Shown here: piece after piece, positions 1 to 5,936 of the stretch
Numbering within the stretch: the stretch's first letter is position 1
Layout of the letters: every line of letters begins with the position of its first letter
NCBI GenBank assembly: GCA_945788675.1
Contig: CALZMY010000229.1
Span: forward strand, 1-5,936
From: an uncultured Gammaproteobacteria bacterium
GTDB taxonomy: Bacteria > Pseudomonadota > Gammaproteobacteria > SZUA-140
Direction: 5' to 3'
Length of the DNA stretch: 5,936 nt
Program-made: the position numbers and the translations under genes
Notes under the pieces: generated by a model
What the model was told of the DNA's origin: nothing
Seen by the model: only the letters and a program-made list of their open reading frames with translations
The model's database searches: none

Positions 1-2
1 AC

Positions 3-23
3 ACTATCTGGAGACTATCAGGA
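3..23. repeat. 10-bp direct repeat upstream of the LysM-FecR gene
   Basis: Two copies, ACTATCTGGA (3-12) and ACTATCAGGA (14-23), differ at one base and are 11 bp apart, about one helical turn. They lie upstream of and over the candidate -35 of the first gene. This arrangement would suit two subunits of a regulator bound to the same DNA face, but the repeat is short and could be chance. The upstream edge of the window hides any further copies. Confidence 0.3.
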
Positions 24-39
24 ATTCATAAGATATACT
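11..39 (+). promoter_or_regulatory. Weak candidate sigma-70 promoter
   Basis: TATACT at 34-39 matches the -10 consensus at five of six positions. GAGACT at 11-16 lies 17 bp upstream and keeps only the central GAC of TTGACA. Transcription would begin near position 46, leaving a leader of about 30 nt before the ATG at 76. The poor -35 implies a weak or activator-dependent promoter if it is real. The true promoter could also lie before the window. Confidence 0.25.
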
Positions 40-75
40 CAGTGTAATACTAGTAGGCAAGAGACACCCTGGATT

Positions 76-1791
76 ATGATCAATAATAATATTAAACACA
101 TAAGCCAAAGCCCTCCATCACCCTCGCTATGCCGGATAGCTTTTGTATTTGTTATTTTATCCTGCACGTTACTGCTATTCGGTACCGCTCGCCAGGTGCT
201 GGCACAAGAGCAAGAGTGGATATATATCGTCTCTCCCGGTGACAACCTGTGGAACATTAGTAAAACCTATCTGAAAGGGATGGACAAGCTACTTAAACTA
301 CAGCAGCTTAATCAAATTCAGAGACCCCAGAGGCTGCCACCAGGAATGCAATTGAAAATACCAGTTTCCTGGCTTAAAGTTGAGCCGGCTGTTGTTAGCG
401 TGCAGTATATAAAAGGCACGATTTATCTTGATCGTGCCGACGGCAAACGGCAATTATTAACCACAGATAGTACTTTACATGTCGGTGATACTGTACGCGC
501 AGAGGCGCAGTCGATGACCGCACTGCAGCTGGCCGACGGTTCTACAATCTTGCTGCAAGAGAATAGTCAGTTAACGTTTGATACACTCAGCACCTACGGT
601 GAGACTGGCATGGTGGATTCCCGCATGCGTCTTCTGGATGGACGTATAGAGAGCGACGTCAAACCTGTCGAACCCCCCTCCGGCCGCTTTGAAATCTTGA
701 CCCCGGCTGCTCTTTCTTCCGTGAGGGGGACCCGTTTTCGCACCATCATGCACGACGCAGAACAACAGTCTCGAACCGAAGTTTCGCATGGTGAAATTCG
801 GGTCAGTGCCAGTGCTCAAGAGGTCACGGTCACTGAAGGCTTCGGCACTGTGGTAAATGTCGGTGAACCGCCGCCCCCACCACGACCACTCCTAGCCGCT
901 CCTGACCTGAGCGGGCTTCCCTCTGTGATAACCAGCAAATTGCCACTTTTCACCCCCACACCGCTTGACGGCGCAGTCGCCTACCGCATGCTCATTGCGC
1001 CTGCCGATAAACCGAATGCGCCGTTCTTTGACCGTCTGTTCCCTGATTTGAATCTCGAGGGTCCCGTGCTAGGCAATGGTGACTATCTACTTCGGGTACG
1101 TGGCGTCGACCGGGTGGGTTTAGAAGGACTGGATGCTGATCATCTATTTTCCATCGATATCCGCCCCGCAGCACCGACATCCGCCACACCTGAGTCAGGA
1201 GCCGCACTCTATCACCACGAAATCCAGTTTCAGTGGCACGCTTCACCAAATGCGGCCAGCTATCATTTTCAACTCGCAACGGATGAGACGTTTTCGGATC
1301 TGTTAGTTGACATGAAAAATGTAAAAAAAACAGATCTACAACCCGACCAAACCTTGCCACCTGAGCAGTACTACTGGCGTATCGCCAGCGTTGATACCGC
1401 TGGGAAAGCTGGCGCTTTTAGTACACCACAGGCGCTGACGGTGTTACAAACCGTCACCTTAATCGCACCACAAATTCAAACAGCCAAAGTAAGCCGCCAC
1501 CATAACCAGATAAACGTCATGTGGGATACAATTGATACGGCATCCACTTACGAATTACAGGTCGCTTATGACCCCGAATTCAAAGATCTCTGGCAGACGA
1601 TTAGCAGCGCTAATTCCACAGTACAGTTTCAACCGCCACCAGTGGCAAGCTACCACTTGCGGGTACGGGTGGTTGATGCAGCAGGCCGCTCTGGTCCCTA
1701 TGGGCAACCCTATCACGTGCCCGCTAAACCATCCCCCATGTGGCTCTTTTCAGCAGCCCTGTTACTCATAACAGGGTTACTCGCACTGTGA
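76..1791 (+). CDS. Exported LysM / FecR-domain protein with FN3-like repeats and C-terminal membrane anchor
   Basis: This 571-residue protein is probably a periplasmic envelope-binding or sensor partner. A signal peptide is visible: Arg20, a hydrophobic core at about 21-36, and a likely signal peptidase I site after V-L-A at 41-43. A LysM domain follows at about 48-97 (YIVSPGDNLWNISKTY, ending PPGMQLKIP), a fold that generally binds peptidoglycan. A FecR-like domain spans about 134-240, with L-HVGD and the hallmark TPAALSSVRGTRFR around residue 216. After a proline-rich linker (264-271) come three fibronectin-III-like repeats at about 275-364, 367-456 and 462-549. Each ends with a Y-x-x-R-[VI]-x-x-V-D-x-x-G strand. 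The last 17 residues (555-571) are a hydrophobic helix with no tail behind it, so the protein is probably anchored in the inner membrane with its bulk outside. It lacks the cytoplasmic anti-sigma part of true FecR, and no ECF sigma gene is nearby, so iron-citrate signalling is not indicated. The ATG at 76 is well placed for the signal peptide; AAGAGA at 59-64 is a weak Shine-Dalgarno. Domain calls are firm; the role is inferred. Confidence 0.93.
   Translation: MINNNIKHISQSPPSPSLCRIAFVFVILSCTLLLFGTARQVLAQEQEWIYIVSPGDNLWNISKTYLKGMDKLLKLQQLNQIQRPQRLPPGMQLKIPVSWLKVEPAVVSVQYIKGTIYLDRADGKRQLLTTDSTLHVGDTVRAEAQSMTALQLADGSTILLQENSQLTFDTLSTYGETGMVDSRMRLLDGRIESDVKPVEPPSGRFEILTPAALSSVRGTRFRTIMHDAEQQSRTEVSHGEIRVSASAQEVTVTEGFGTVVNVGEPPPPPRPLLAAPDLSGLPSVITSKLPLFTPTPLDGAVAYRMLIAPADKPNAPFFDRLFPDLNLEGPVLGNGDYLLRVRGVDRVGLEGLDADHLFSIDIRPAAPTSATPESGAALYHHEIQFQWHASPNAASYHFQLATDETFSDLLVDMKNVKKTDLQPDQTLPPEQYYWRIASVDTAGKAGAFSTPQALTVLQTVTLIAPQIQTAKVSRHHNQINVMWDTIDTASTYELQVAYDPEFKDLWQTISSANSTVQFQPPPVASYHLRVRVVDAAGRSGPYGQPYHVPAKPSPMWLFSAALLLITGLLAL
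1773..1791 (+). promoter_or_regulatory. Stop-start overlap (GTGA) with weak ribosome binding site for the CHASE2 gene
   Basis: The TGA stop of the first gene (1789-1791) overlaps a GTG codon (1788-1790) in frame with the downstream gene. AGGG at 1773-1776 lies 11 nt before that GTG and could act as a weak Shine-Dalgarno. This arrangement is typical of translational coupling and argues for co-expression of the two proteins in a fixed ratio. An in-frame GTG at 1740 would extend the protein by 16 residues, but it has no purine-rich site before it and would create a 52-bp overlap. Confidence 0.6.
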
Positions 1792-4700
1792 TCCACGCGA
1801 AAAGCGCCCGCCCGTGGCTAAGCACTCGCCTTACGATGCTGGTTGCCCTGCCGAGCGCCATACTGCTATTGATCTATTCAGATACACTGTGGCGTTGGGA
1901 CCAGTGGTTATACGATACGCAGCTATCGACCTGGTCTGAACCGAGACGAGATGACATTGTTATCATCACCATTGACGATTACAGTCTGGAGAGCCTCGGC
2001 CACTGGCCATGGCCACGCAGTGTACACGCCGAACTGATCGACCGTTTAAGCGCTGCCGGGGCCAAAGCCATTGGTCTGGACATTATTTTTGCCGAACCTG
2101 ATCGTCAGGATGTTGCCAACGATGTTGTATTGATGCAAGCGATTACGCGTAGCGGCCGCGTCGTTTTACCGATAATTATGGAGCAATCTCATGCAGAGGG
2201 GCTGTTAATAGAGGCACTGCCAATAGCGCCGCTTGCCGCAGCGGCTGGTGCACTTGGACATGTTGGGATCGAAGTGGATGGTGATGGCATCGTGCGACGC
2301 ACCTTTCTCAAGGCGGGCATTGGTTCACCGCAATGGCCCTCGCTACCACTGGCGATGTTGAATATTGCGACGCCCGATCAATGGCAGCAGCTACCTGGAA
2401 AACGTAACCCGGAAATCAGCAACGCCTCGTCTTCCGCGTGGGTGCGCGATTATCAGGTGCTCATCCCCTTTCACGACTCGAACCGACAGTTTACACGTTT
2501 CTCATACACTGACGTATTACAGGGCAACATTGCAGCGGAGCAGTTTCGCGATCGCTATGTCCTGGTCGGTGCAAGTGCAAATGGATTAACCAACATGCTA
2601 CTGACGCCAAATACCCACGAGCGCCGTGGTATACCAGGAGTCGAGTTGCATGCTCAGGTACTTGAAAGCTTGCTTAATCAAACCACCCTGCAAGCCATCA
2701 GTCAGTTCTGGTACTACATCCTGGGCGTACTGCTGGTGCTTTTACCTCTCTGGATTTACCCTTGCTGTCGATTACGCTGGGCACCACTATCAGCGTTAAT
2801 CTTGATGGGCACAATATTTCTACTATCGACGCTTGCCCTGCATTTAACCCATGTGTGGCTACCGATGGCATCCATCATGTTTGTCATCGCCCTGAGCTAT
2901 CCCTTCTGGAGCTGGCAACAGTTAGCATATGCAATGCACTACATGAAACGGGAGCTGGTGCGTCTGGAACATGATCTGGGGGGTAGCCGGGCTGATGGCT
3001 ACGACCTCGCGCAAAACCTTGAATTTCTCGCCCAACTACTACCCTTTTCAGGTGCTCAACTACTTAACAAGAAAGACCAGTCTATCATTGCCCATTGGGG
3101 CACGCTCCCAGCTCCGCCATCACAACCGCCACACGAAGATAGCTGGACAGCGGGAACAGGTAGTCTATGGAAAGCTTTTCATAACAGCGAAGGGTACTGG
3201 TATTTAGGTCTGGTCTGGTTCGGTGAGACAGCGCCGGATCACAACCAGCAAACACTGCTCAACAACTTTATCGAACACGCCTGGCACATACACAATGAGG
3301 AACAATTGAGCCACAAACCGATGATCACCCTGCAAAGACAGGTGCGCCAGGTTGAACAAACAACGACCGATCTGGATGACGTCCATCATTTCATTAGCGA
3401 GAGCCTGGGACAGATGGCAGGTGGCGTGGTAATCACAGATAGCCTGGGTGAGGTCATGTTCGCCAATGCTCAGGCGGCAACCTACCTTTGTCAGAACGAT
3501 GCCACCACTTTACGAGGTTTGAGTCTAAGCCGGTTACTACAGCCACTTGAACGTATTGATGGTGTTGACAGCTGGAATAATGCAGTAAGTGCAGCCCTGT
3601 TACAACAGATAACCACACATTTTTCGGCCCGCATCCACGGGCGTGATCTCTGGTTTCAGGTAACCCCATATAGCCCACATGTCGAATCGCGCTCGGGTGT
3701 ATTGTTCAGTATTGCCGACGTTACTGCAGTGCGCCAGGTTGATCACCAAAATGCTACACGCATCCTCATGGAAGAAAAAAAACGGGCGCTGGTAACACTG
3801 CAATCCATTGGTGATGCCGTGGTGACAACTGATGCTGAGGGTATTGTCGATTATATCAATCCGACTGCAGAAAAATTACTGGGGCGTACCATTGATGAAG
3901 TACGGGGTTTGCACCTTAACGCTGCACTCACTGTCATTAATGAGCTAAACAACCGACCCGTTCAATGGCCTTTGAAAGAATGTTTGGGCGCGAGCCATAG
4001 TATTTGTCTGCCGGGTGACAATCTATTGATAAACCAGCGTGAAAAAAAACACGATATTCGTGTTTCACTGGCTCCCATCCATGGCCAGCATCAGGAGGCG
4101 GTCGGCGTAGTCCTCGCCATTAGTGACATTTCAGAATCACGTCGACTGGCACGCACGCTGGAGCATCAGGCTAGCCATGATGAATTAACGGGATTACCTA
4201 AACGGATATTATTAAACGACCGCCTTAAGCAAGCAATCTTCCAGGCACATCGTAAACGTGGTCTGGTTGCCGTTTTCTTTCTCGATTTAGATCGATTCAA
4301 GCAGGTCAACGACGGCCTCGGCCACGAGGCCGGTGATGAATTAATCAAAATAACAGCGGAGCGCTTGCAAGCGCTCGGAAGAAAACACAACACAGTAGCG
4401 CGTTTGAGTGGGGATGAATTTGTGATGATCATTGACGACCTACGCAAGGAAGACGATGTGTTGCCGATCGCAGAAAAAGTCCTGCAGGCTTTCTCTTCTA
4501 CTATTTGCCTTAAGGAACATGAGGTTGCTGTCAATATAAGCATCGGTATTAGCCTCTATCCACGTGACGGAGATGATTGCGAGACGCTGTTACGCAACGC
4601 CGACCGGGCCATGTACCAGGCCAAGGCTGCAGGCGGTAATACCATTAAATTTTACGCCGACAACATGAATTTACGTGCGATGGAACGGCTCGTGATGGAA

Positions 4701-5480
4701 CGCAATCTGCGCCCAGCCATTCATCGCGGTGAACTTCAGGTTCATTACCAGCCACAGGTAAATTTAAAAGACGGTAAAGTGATCGGCGCCGAGGCCCTGC
4801 TACGCTGGCAGCATCCCGAGCTCGGCTCCATTTCACCTACTGTTTTTATCCCTATCGCCGAAGAGACAGGACTTATTATCCCTATTGGTGAGTGGTTAAT
4901 AAAAACCGTCTGCAACGATATCAAAGATTGGCAGCTTGACGATGACCTGGATTTCCGTGTTTCGATAAACCTGTCACCACGCCAATTTGCTCATGGTGGA
5001 GTCGCCGATGTTCTGGCGCAAGTGCTGGAAGAGACCGGAGTAAACGGTCGTCACCTCGGAGTAGAGATTACAGAGGGCATGCTCATGCGTGATATCGATA
5101 CTATTTTCAGCACCCTCAATAAATTAAAAATGATGAATATCAAGCTTGCTATTGATGACTTCGGCACGGGTTATTCATCTTTATCCTACCTTAAGCGCTT
5201 CCCTATTGATGAATTAAAAATTGATCAATCCTTTGTTAAAGACATCACAAATAACAGTGATGATGCGGCAATCGCGACAGCGGTAATTGCAATGGCCCAC
5301 AGCATGGGTCACCGCGTAGTTGCCGAAGGCGTCGAAACAGAGCAGCAACTTGATTTCCTTCATCACCATGGTTGCAACGAGATACAGGGATTCTACTTTA
5401 GCGCCGCAGTACCAGCATTACATGCACCCGAAATCTTTGCCAGATTATTAAAACAACATACGACCTCTAGCATCACATAA
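1788..5480 (+). CDS. CHASE2-PAS-PAS-GGDEF-EAL membrane c-di-GMP signalling protein
   Basis: This 1230-residue inner-membrane protein should make and/or degrade c-di-GMP in response to an extracytoplasmic signal. A transmembrane helix at about 15-30 leads into a CHASE2 domain (about 36-305) with the typical IDDYSLESLGHWPWPR and VLVGASANGL...PGVELHAQ segments. Three helices follow at about 307-327, 331-353 and 356-376, the usual CHASE2 arrangement. Residues 377-539 are cytoplasmic and not recognised. PAS1 lies at about 540-648, and PAS2 at about 671-783 with LQSIGDAVVTTDAEG. GGDEF (about 788-955) begins at DELTGLP (798) and has DLDRFK (833) and ND (841-842). Its active-site motif is SGDEF (874-878), and the inhibitory RxxD is RKHN (865-868). 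EAL (about 971-1222) keeps E1002 of EALLRW, N1061, E1093, the DDFGTG loop (1123-1128), K1144, E1180 and Q1200, so phosphodiesterase activity is expected. Whether the cyclase half is active cannot be settled here. GTG at 1788 is preferred because it overlaps the upstream stop; GTG at 1740 (1246 residues) and ATG at 1836 are alternatives. The target process is unknown. Confidence 0.93.
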   Translation: MIHAKSARPWLSTRLTMLVALPSAILLLIYSDTLWRWDQWLYDTQLSTWSEPRRDDIVIITIDDYSLESLGHWPWPRSVHAELIDRLSAAGAKAIGLDIIFAEPDRQDVANDVVLMQAITRSGRVVLPIIMEQSHAEGLLIEALPIAPLAAAAGALGHVGIEVDGDGIVRRTFLKAGIGSPQWPSLPLAMLNIATPDQWQQLPGKRNPEISNASSSAWVRDYQVLIPFHDSNRQFTRFSYTDVLQGNIAAEQFRDRYVLVGASANGLTNMLLTPNTHERRGIPGVELHAQVLESLLNQTTLQAISQFWYYILGVLLVLLPLWIYPCCRLRWAPLSALILMGTIFLLSTLALHLTHVWLPMASIMFVIALSYPFWSWQQLAYAMHYMKRELVRLEHDLGGSRADGYDLAQNLEFLAQLLPFSGAQLLNKKDQSIIAHWGTLPAPPSQPPHEDSWTAGTGSLWKAFHNSEGYWYLGLVWFGETAPDHNQQTLLNNFIEHAWHIHNEEQLSHKPMITLQRQVRQVEQTTTDLDDVHHFISESLGQMAGGVVITDSLGEVMFANAQAATYLCQNDATTLRGLSLSRLLQPLERIDGVDSWNNAVSAALLQQITTHFSARIHGRDLWFQVTPYSPHVESRSGVLFSIADVTAVRQVDHQNATRILMEEKKRALVTLQSIGDAVVTTDAEGIVDYINPTAEKLLGRTIDEVRGLHLNAALTVINELNNRPVQWPLKECLGASHSICLPGDNLLINQREKKHDIRVSLAPIHGQHQEAVGVVLAISDISESRRLARTLEHQASHDELTGLPKRILLNDRLKQAIFQAHRKRGLVAVFFLDLDRFKQVNDGLGHEAGDELIKITAERLQALGRKHNTVARLSGDEFVMIIDDLRKEDDVLPIAEKVLQAFSSTICLKEHEVAVNISIGISLYPRDGDDCETLLRNADRAMYQAKAAGGNTIKFYADNMNLRAMERLVMERNLRPAIHRGELQVHYQPQVNLKDGKVIGAEALLRWQHPELGSISPTVFIPIAEETGLIIPIGEWLIKTVCNDIKDWQLDDDLDFRVSINLSPRQFAHGGVADVLAQVLEETGVNGRHLGVEITEGMLMRDIDTIFSTLNKLKMMNIKLAIDDFGTGYSSLSYLKRFPIDELKIDQSFVKDITNNSDDAAIATAVIAMAHSMGHRVVAEGVETEQQLDFLHHHGCNEIQGFYFSAAVPALHAPEIFARLLKQHTTSSIT
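4359..4376. repeat. 18-bp perfect palindrome inside the GGDEF coding region
   Basis: GAGCGCTTGCAAGCGCTC is its own reverse complement over all 18 bases. It lies within the codons for ERLQALG, just before the SGDEF motif. No function is known to me. It could be a DNA-binding site, or a coincidence of alternating codons. Confidence 0.4.
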
Positions 5481-5523
5481 AAAACGAAGAAACTCGCAAC
5501 CCTTATCACATTATTGGTTCACA
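5481..5523. other. Convergent intergenic gap without a visible terminator
   Basis: These 43 bp separate the TAA of the CHASE2 gene from the TAA of arfB, which face each other. I looked for a stem followed by a T-run on either strand and found only trivial 4-bp pairings, such as AACC with GGTT. Termination may be Rho-dependent or lie within the neighbouring coding sequence. Confidence 0.5.
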
Positions 5524-5936
5524 TTACTCTATCACCTTCCCGCGCAACTCCTTTGTCTTACTCCGCCGGGTCTTGCTATCCAGCCGCCTTGCCTGAGAAG
5601 CTTTGGTTGGTCTGGTGGGTCGCCTGGTTTTTTGAACGACCGACACACCCTTGATCATTTCCTGTAAACGCGCCAGCGCATCTTCGCGGTTCTTCTCCTG
5701 AGTGCGATATTTCTGGGCTTTGATGACGATCACTCCCTCTTTTCCAACACGGCGATCACGCAAACTCAGCAGACGTTGTTTGTAAAACTCAGGCAGTGAA
5801 GAGGCATTGATATCAAAACGCAGATGAATTGCTGACGATACTTTATTAACGTTCTGCCCACCAGCCCCCTGCGCGCGGATGGCGGTAAGATCGATCTCAT
5901 CCAGGGGGATAGAGACGTTATGGGAGATGATTAACA
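5524..5936 (-). CDS. arfB: Alternative ribosome-rescue factor ArfB (peptidyl-tRNA hydrolase, YaeJ family), first base outside window
   Basis: ArfB enters ribosomes stalled at the end of a broken mRNA and hydrolyses the peptidyl-tRNA, as a backup to tmRNA. The reading frame runs on the - strand from the window edge to TAA at 5526-5524. The N-terminal part reads LIISHNVSIP, then IDLTAIRAQGAGGQNVNK. The catalytic GGQ is at 5862-5854, residues 26-28, the same position as in E. coli YaeJ. The C-terminal tail, from about residue 103, is basic (RRPTRPTKASQARRLDSK, ending ELRGK), as expected for the segment that occupies the empty mRNA channel. The last two window bases give TG in this frame, so an ATG, GTG or TTG start at 5937-5935 is very likely. 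That would make a 137-residue protein against 140 in E. coli. An internal TTG at 5763 would give a 79-residue product without GGQ and is not the real start. The gene is convergent with the signalling pair and probably unrelated to it. Upstream regulation lies outside the window. Confidence 0.95.
   Translation of the reverse strand, partial: LIISHNVSIPLDEIDLTAIRAQGAGGQNVNKVSSAIHLRFDINASSLPEFYKQRLLSLRDRRVGKEGVIVIKAQKYRTQEKNREDALARLQEMIKGVSVVQKTRRPTRPTKASQARRLDSKTRRSKTKELRGKVIE

Noticed and set aside
134..170. Possible lipoprotein signal (ILSC at residues 27-30 of the LysM-FecR protein)
   Set aside because: The cysteine lies inside the hydrophobic core, is followed by more hydrophobic residues, and has Leu where a lipobox has a small residue. 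The V-L-A site at 41-43 fits signal peptidase I better.
640..800. Classical FecR anti-sigma regulator of iron uptake
   Set aside because: Only the extracytoplasmic FecR-like domain is present. The N-terminal cytoplasmic anti-sigma segment, an ECF sigma factor gene and a TonB receptor gene are all absent from the window.
1321..1330. A-runs (1323-1330, 3775-3782, 4042-4049) as programmed frameshift sites
   Set aside because: Each run of eight A lies inside an intact frame whose domains continue normally on both sides. No downstream stimulatory structure or useful alternative frame was seen.
992..1360. 122-residue open frame on the - strand
   Set aside because: It lies wholly within the LysM-FecR gene. 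Its translation shows no recognisable domain, while the + strand frame has clear FN3-like repeats.
1738..1791. C-terminal sorting signal such as PEP-CTERM or LPXTG
   Set aside because: No sorting motif precedes the helix, and no basic cluster follows it. A simple membrane anchor explains the sequence.
2004..2015. 12-bp palindrome TGGCCATGGCCA
   Set aside because: It falls on the codons for the conserved CHASE2 segment HWPWPR and is explained by the protein sequence.
4166..4543. 125-residue open frame on the - strand
   Set aside because: It is antisense to the well-conserved GGDEF domain. Its Ser/Arg/Cys-rich translation looks like a shadow frame.
1..5936. CRISPR array, tRNA or rRNA gene, insertion sequence, phage or defence genes
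   Set aside because: No regularly spaced repeats, transposase motifs or RNA gene signatures were seen. Nearly all the window is accounted for by three coding genes.

Overview
The window holds two co-directional genes forming a compact membrane signalling module on the + strand, followed by a convergent ribosome-rescue gene on the - strand. Base composition is close to 50% GC. The last gene closely resembles E. coli ArfB, and the multidomain PAS-GGDEF-EAL style is common in Proteobacteria. Together these suggest a gammaproteobacterium, probably an environmental one; genus and species cannot be assigned from this window.

Layout: 1-75 is a short upstream region with a weak candidate promoter and a near-perfect 10-bp direct repeat. 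76-1791 encodes an exported protein with a signal peptide, one LysM domain, a FecR-like domain, three fibronectin-III-like repeats and a C-terminal membrane anchor. 1788-5480 encodes a 1230-residue inner-membrane c-di-GMP enzyme: CHASE2 sensor, three transmembrane helices, an unassigned cytoplasmic linker domain, two PAS domains, GGDEF and EAL. Its best start is a GTG that overlaps the TGA of the first gene (GTGA). 5481-5523 is a 43-bp convergent gap with no obvious hairpin terminator. 5524-5936 (- strand) is arfB, missing only the first base of its start codon at the window edge.

How the genes may work together (inference): both signalling proteins expose domains outside the cytoplasmic membrane, one with a peptidoglycan-binding LysM and one with a CHASE2 sensor, and they appear translationally coupled. 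A plausible model is that the LysM-FecR protein detects a cell-wall or envelope state and conveys it to the CHASE2 protein, which then adjusts c-di-GMP. The EAL domain keeps its expected catalytic residues. The GGDEF motif is the variant SGDEF with a degraded inhibitory site. The enzyme could therefore be bifunctional or biased toward c-di-GMP hydrolysis. arfB is an unrelated housekeeping neighbour.
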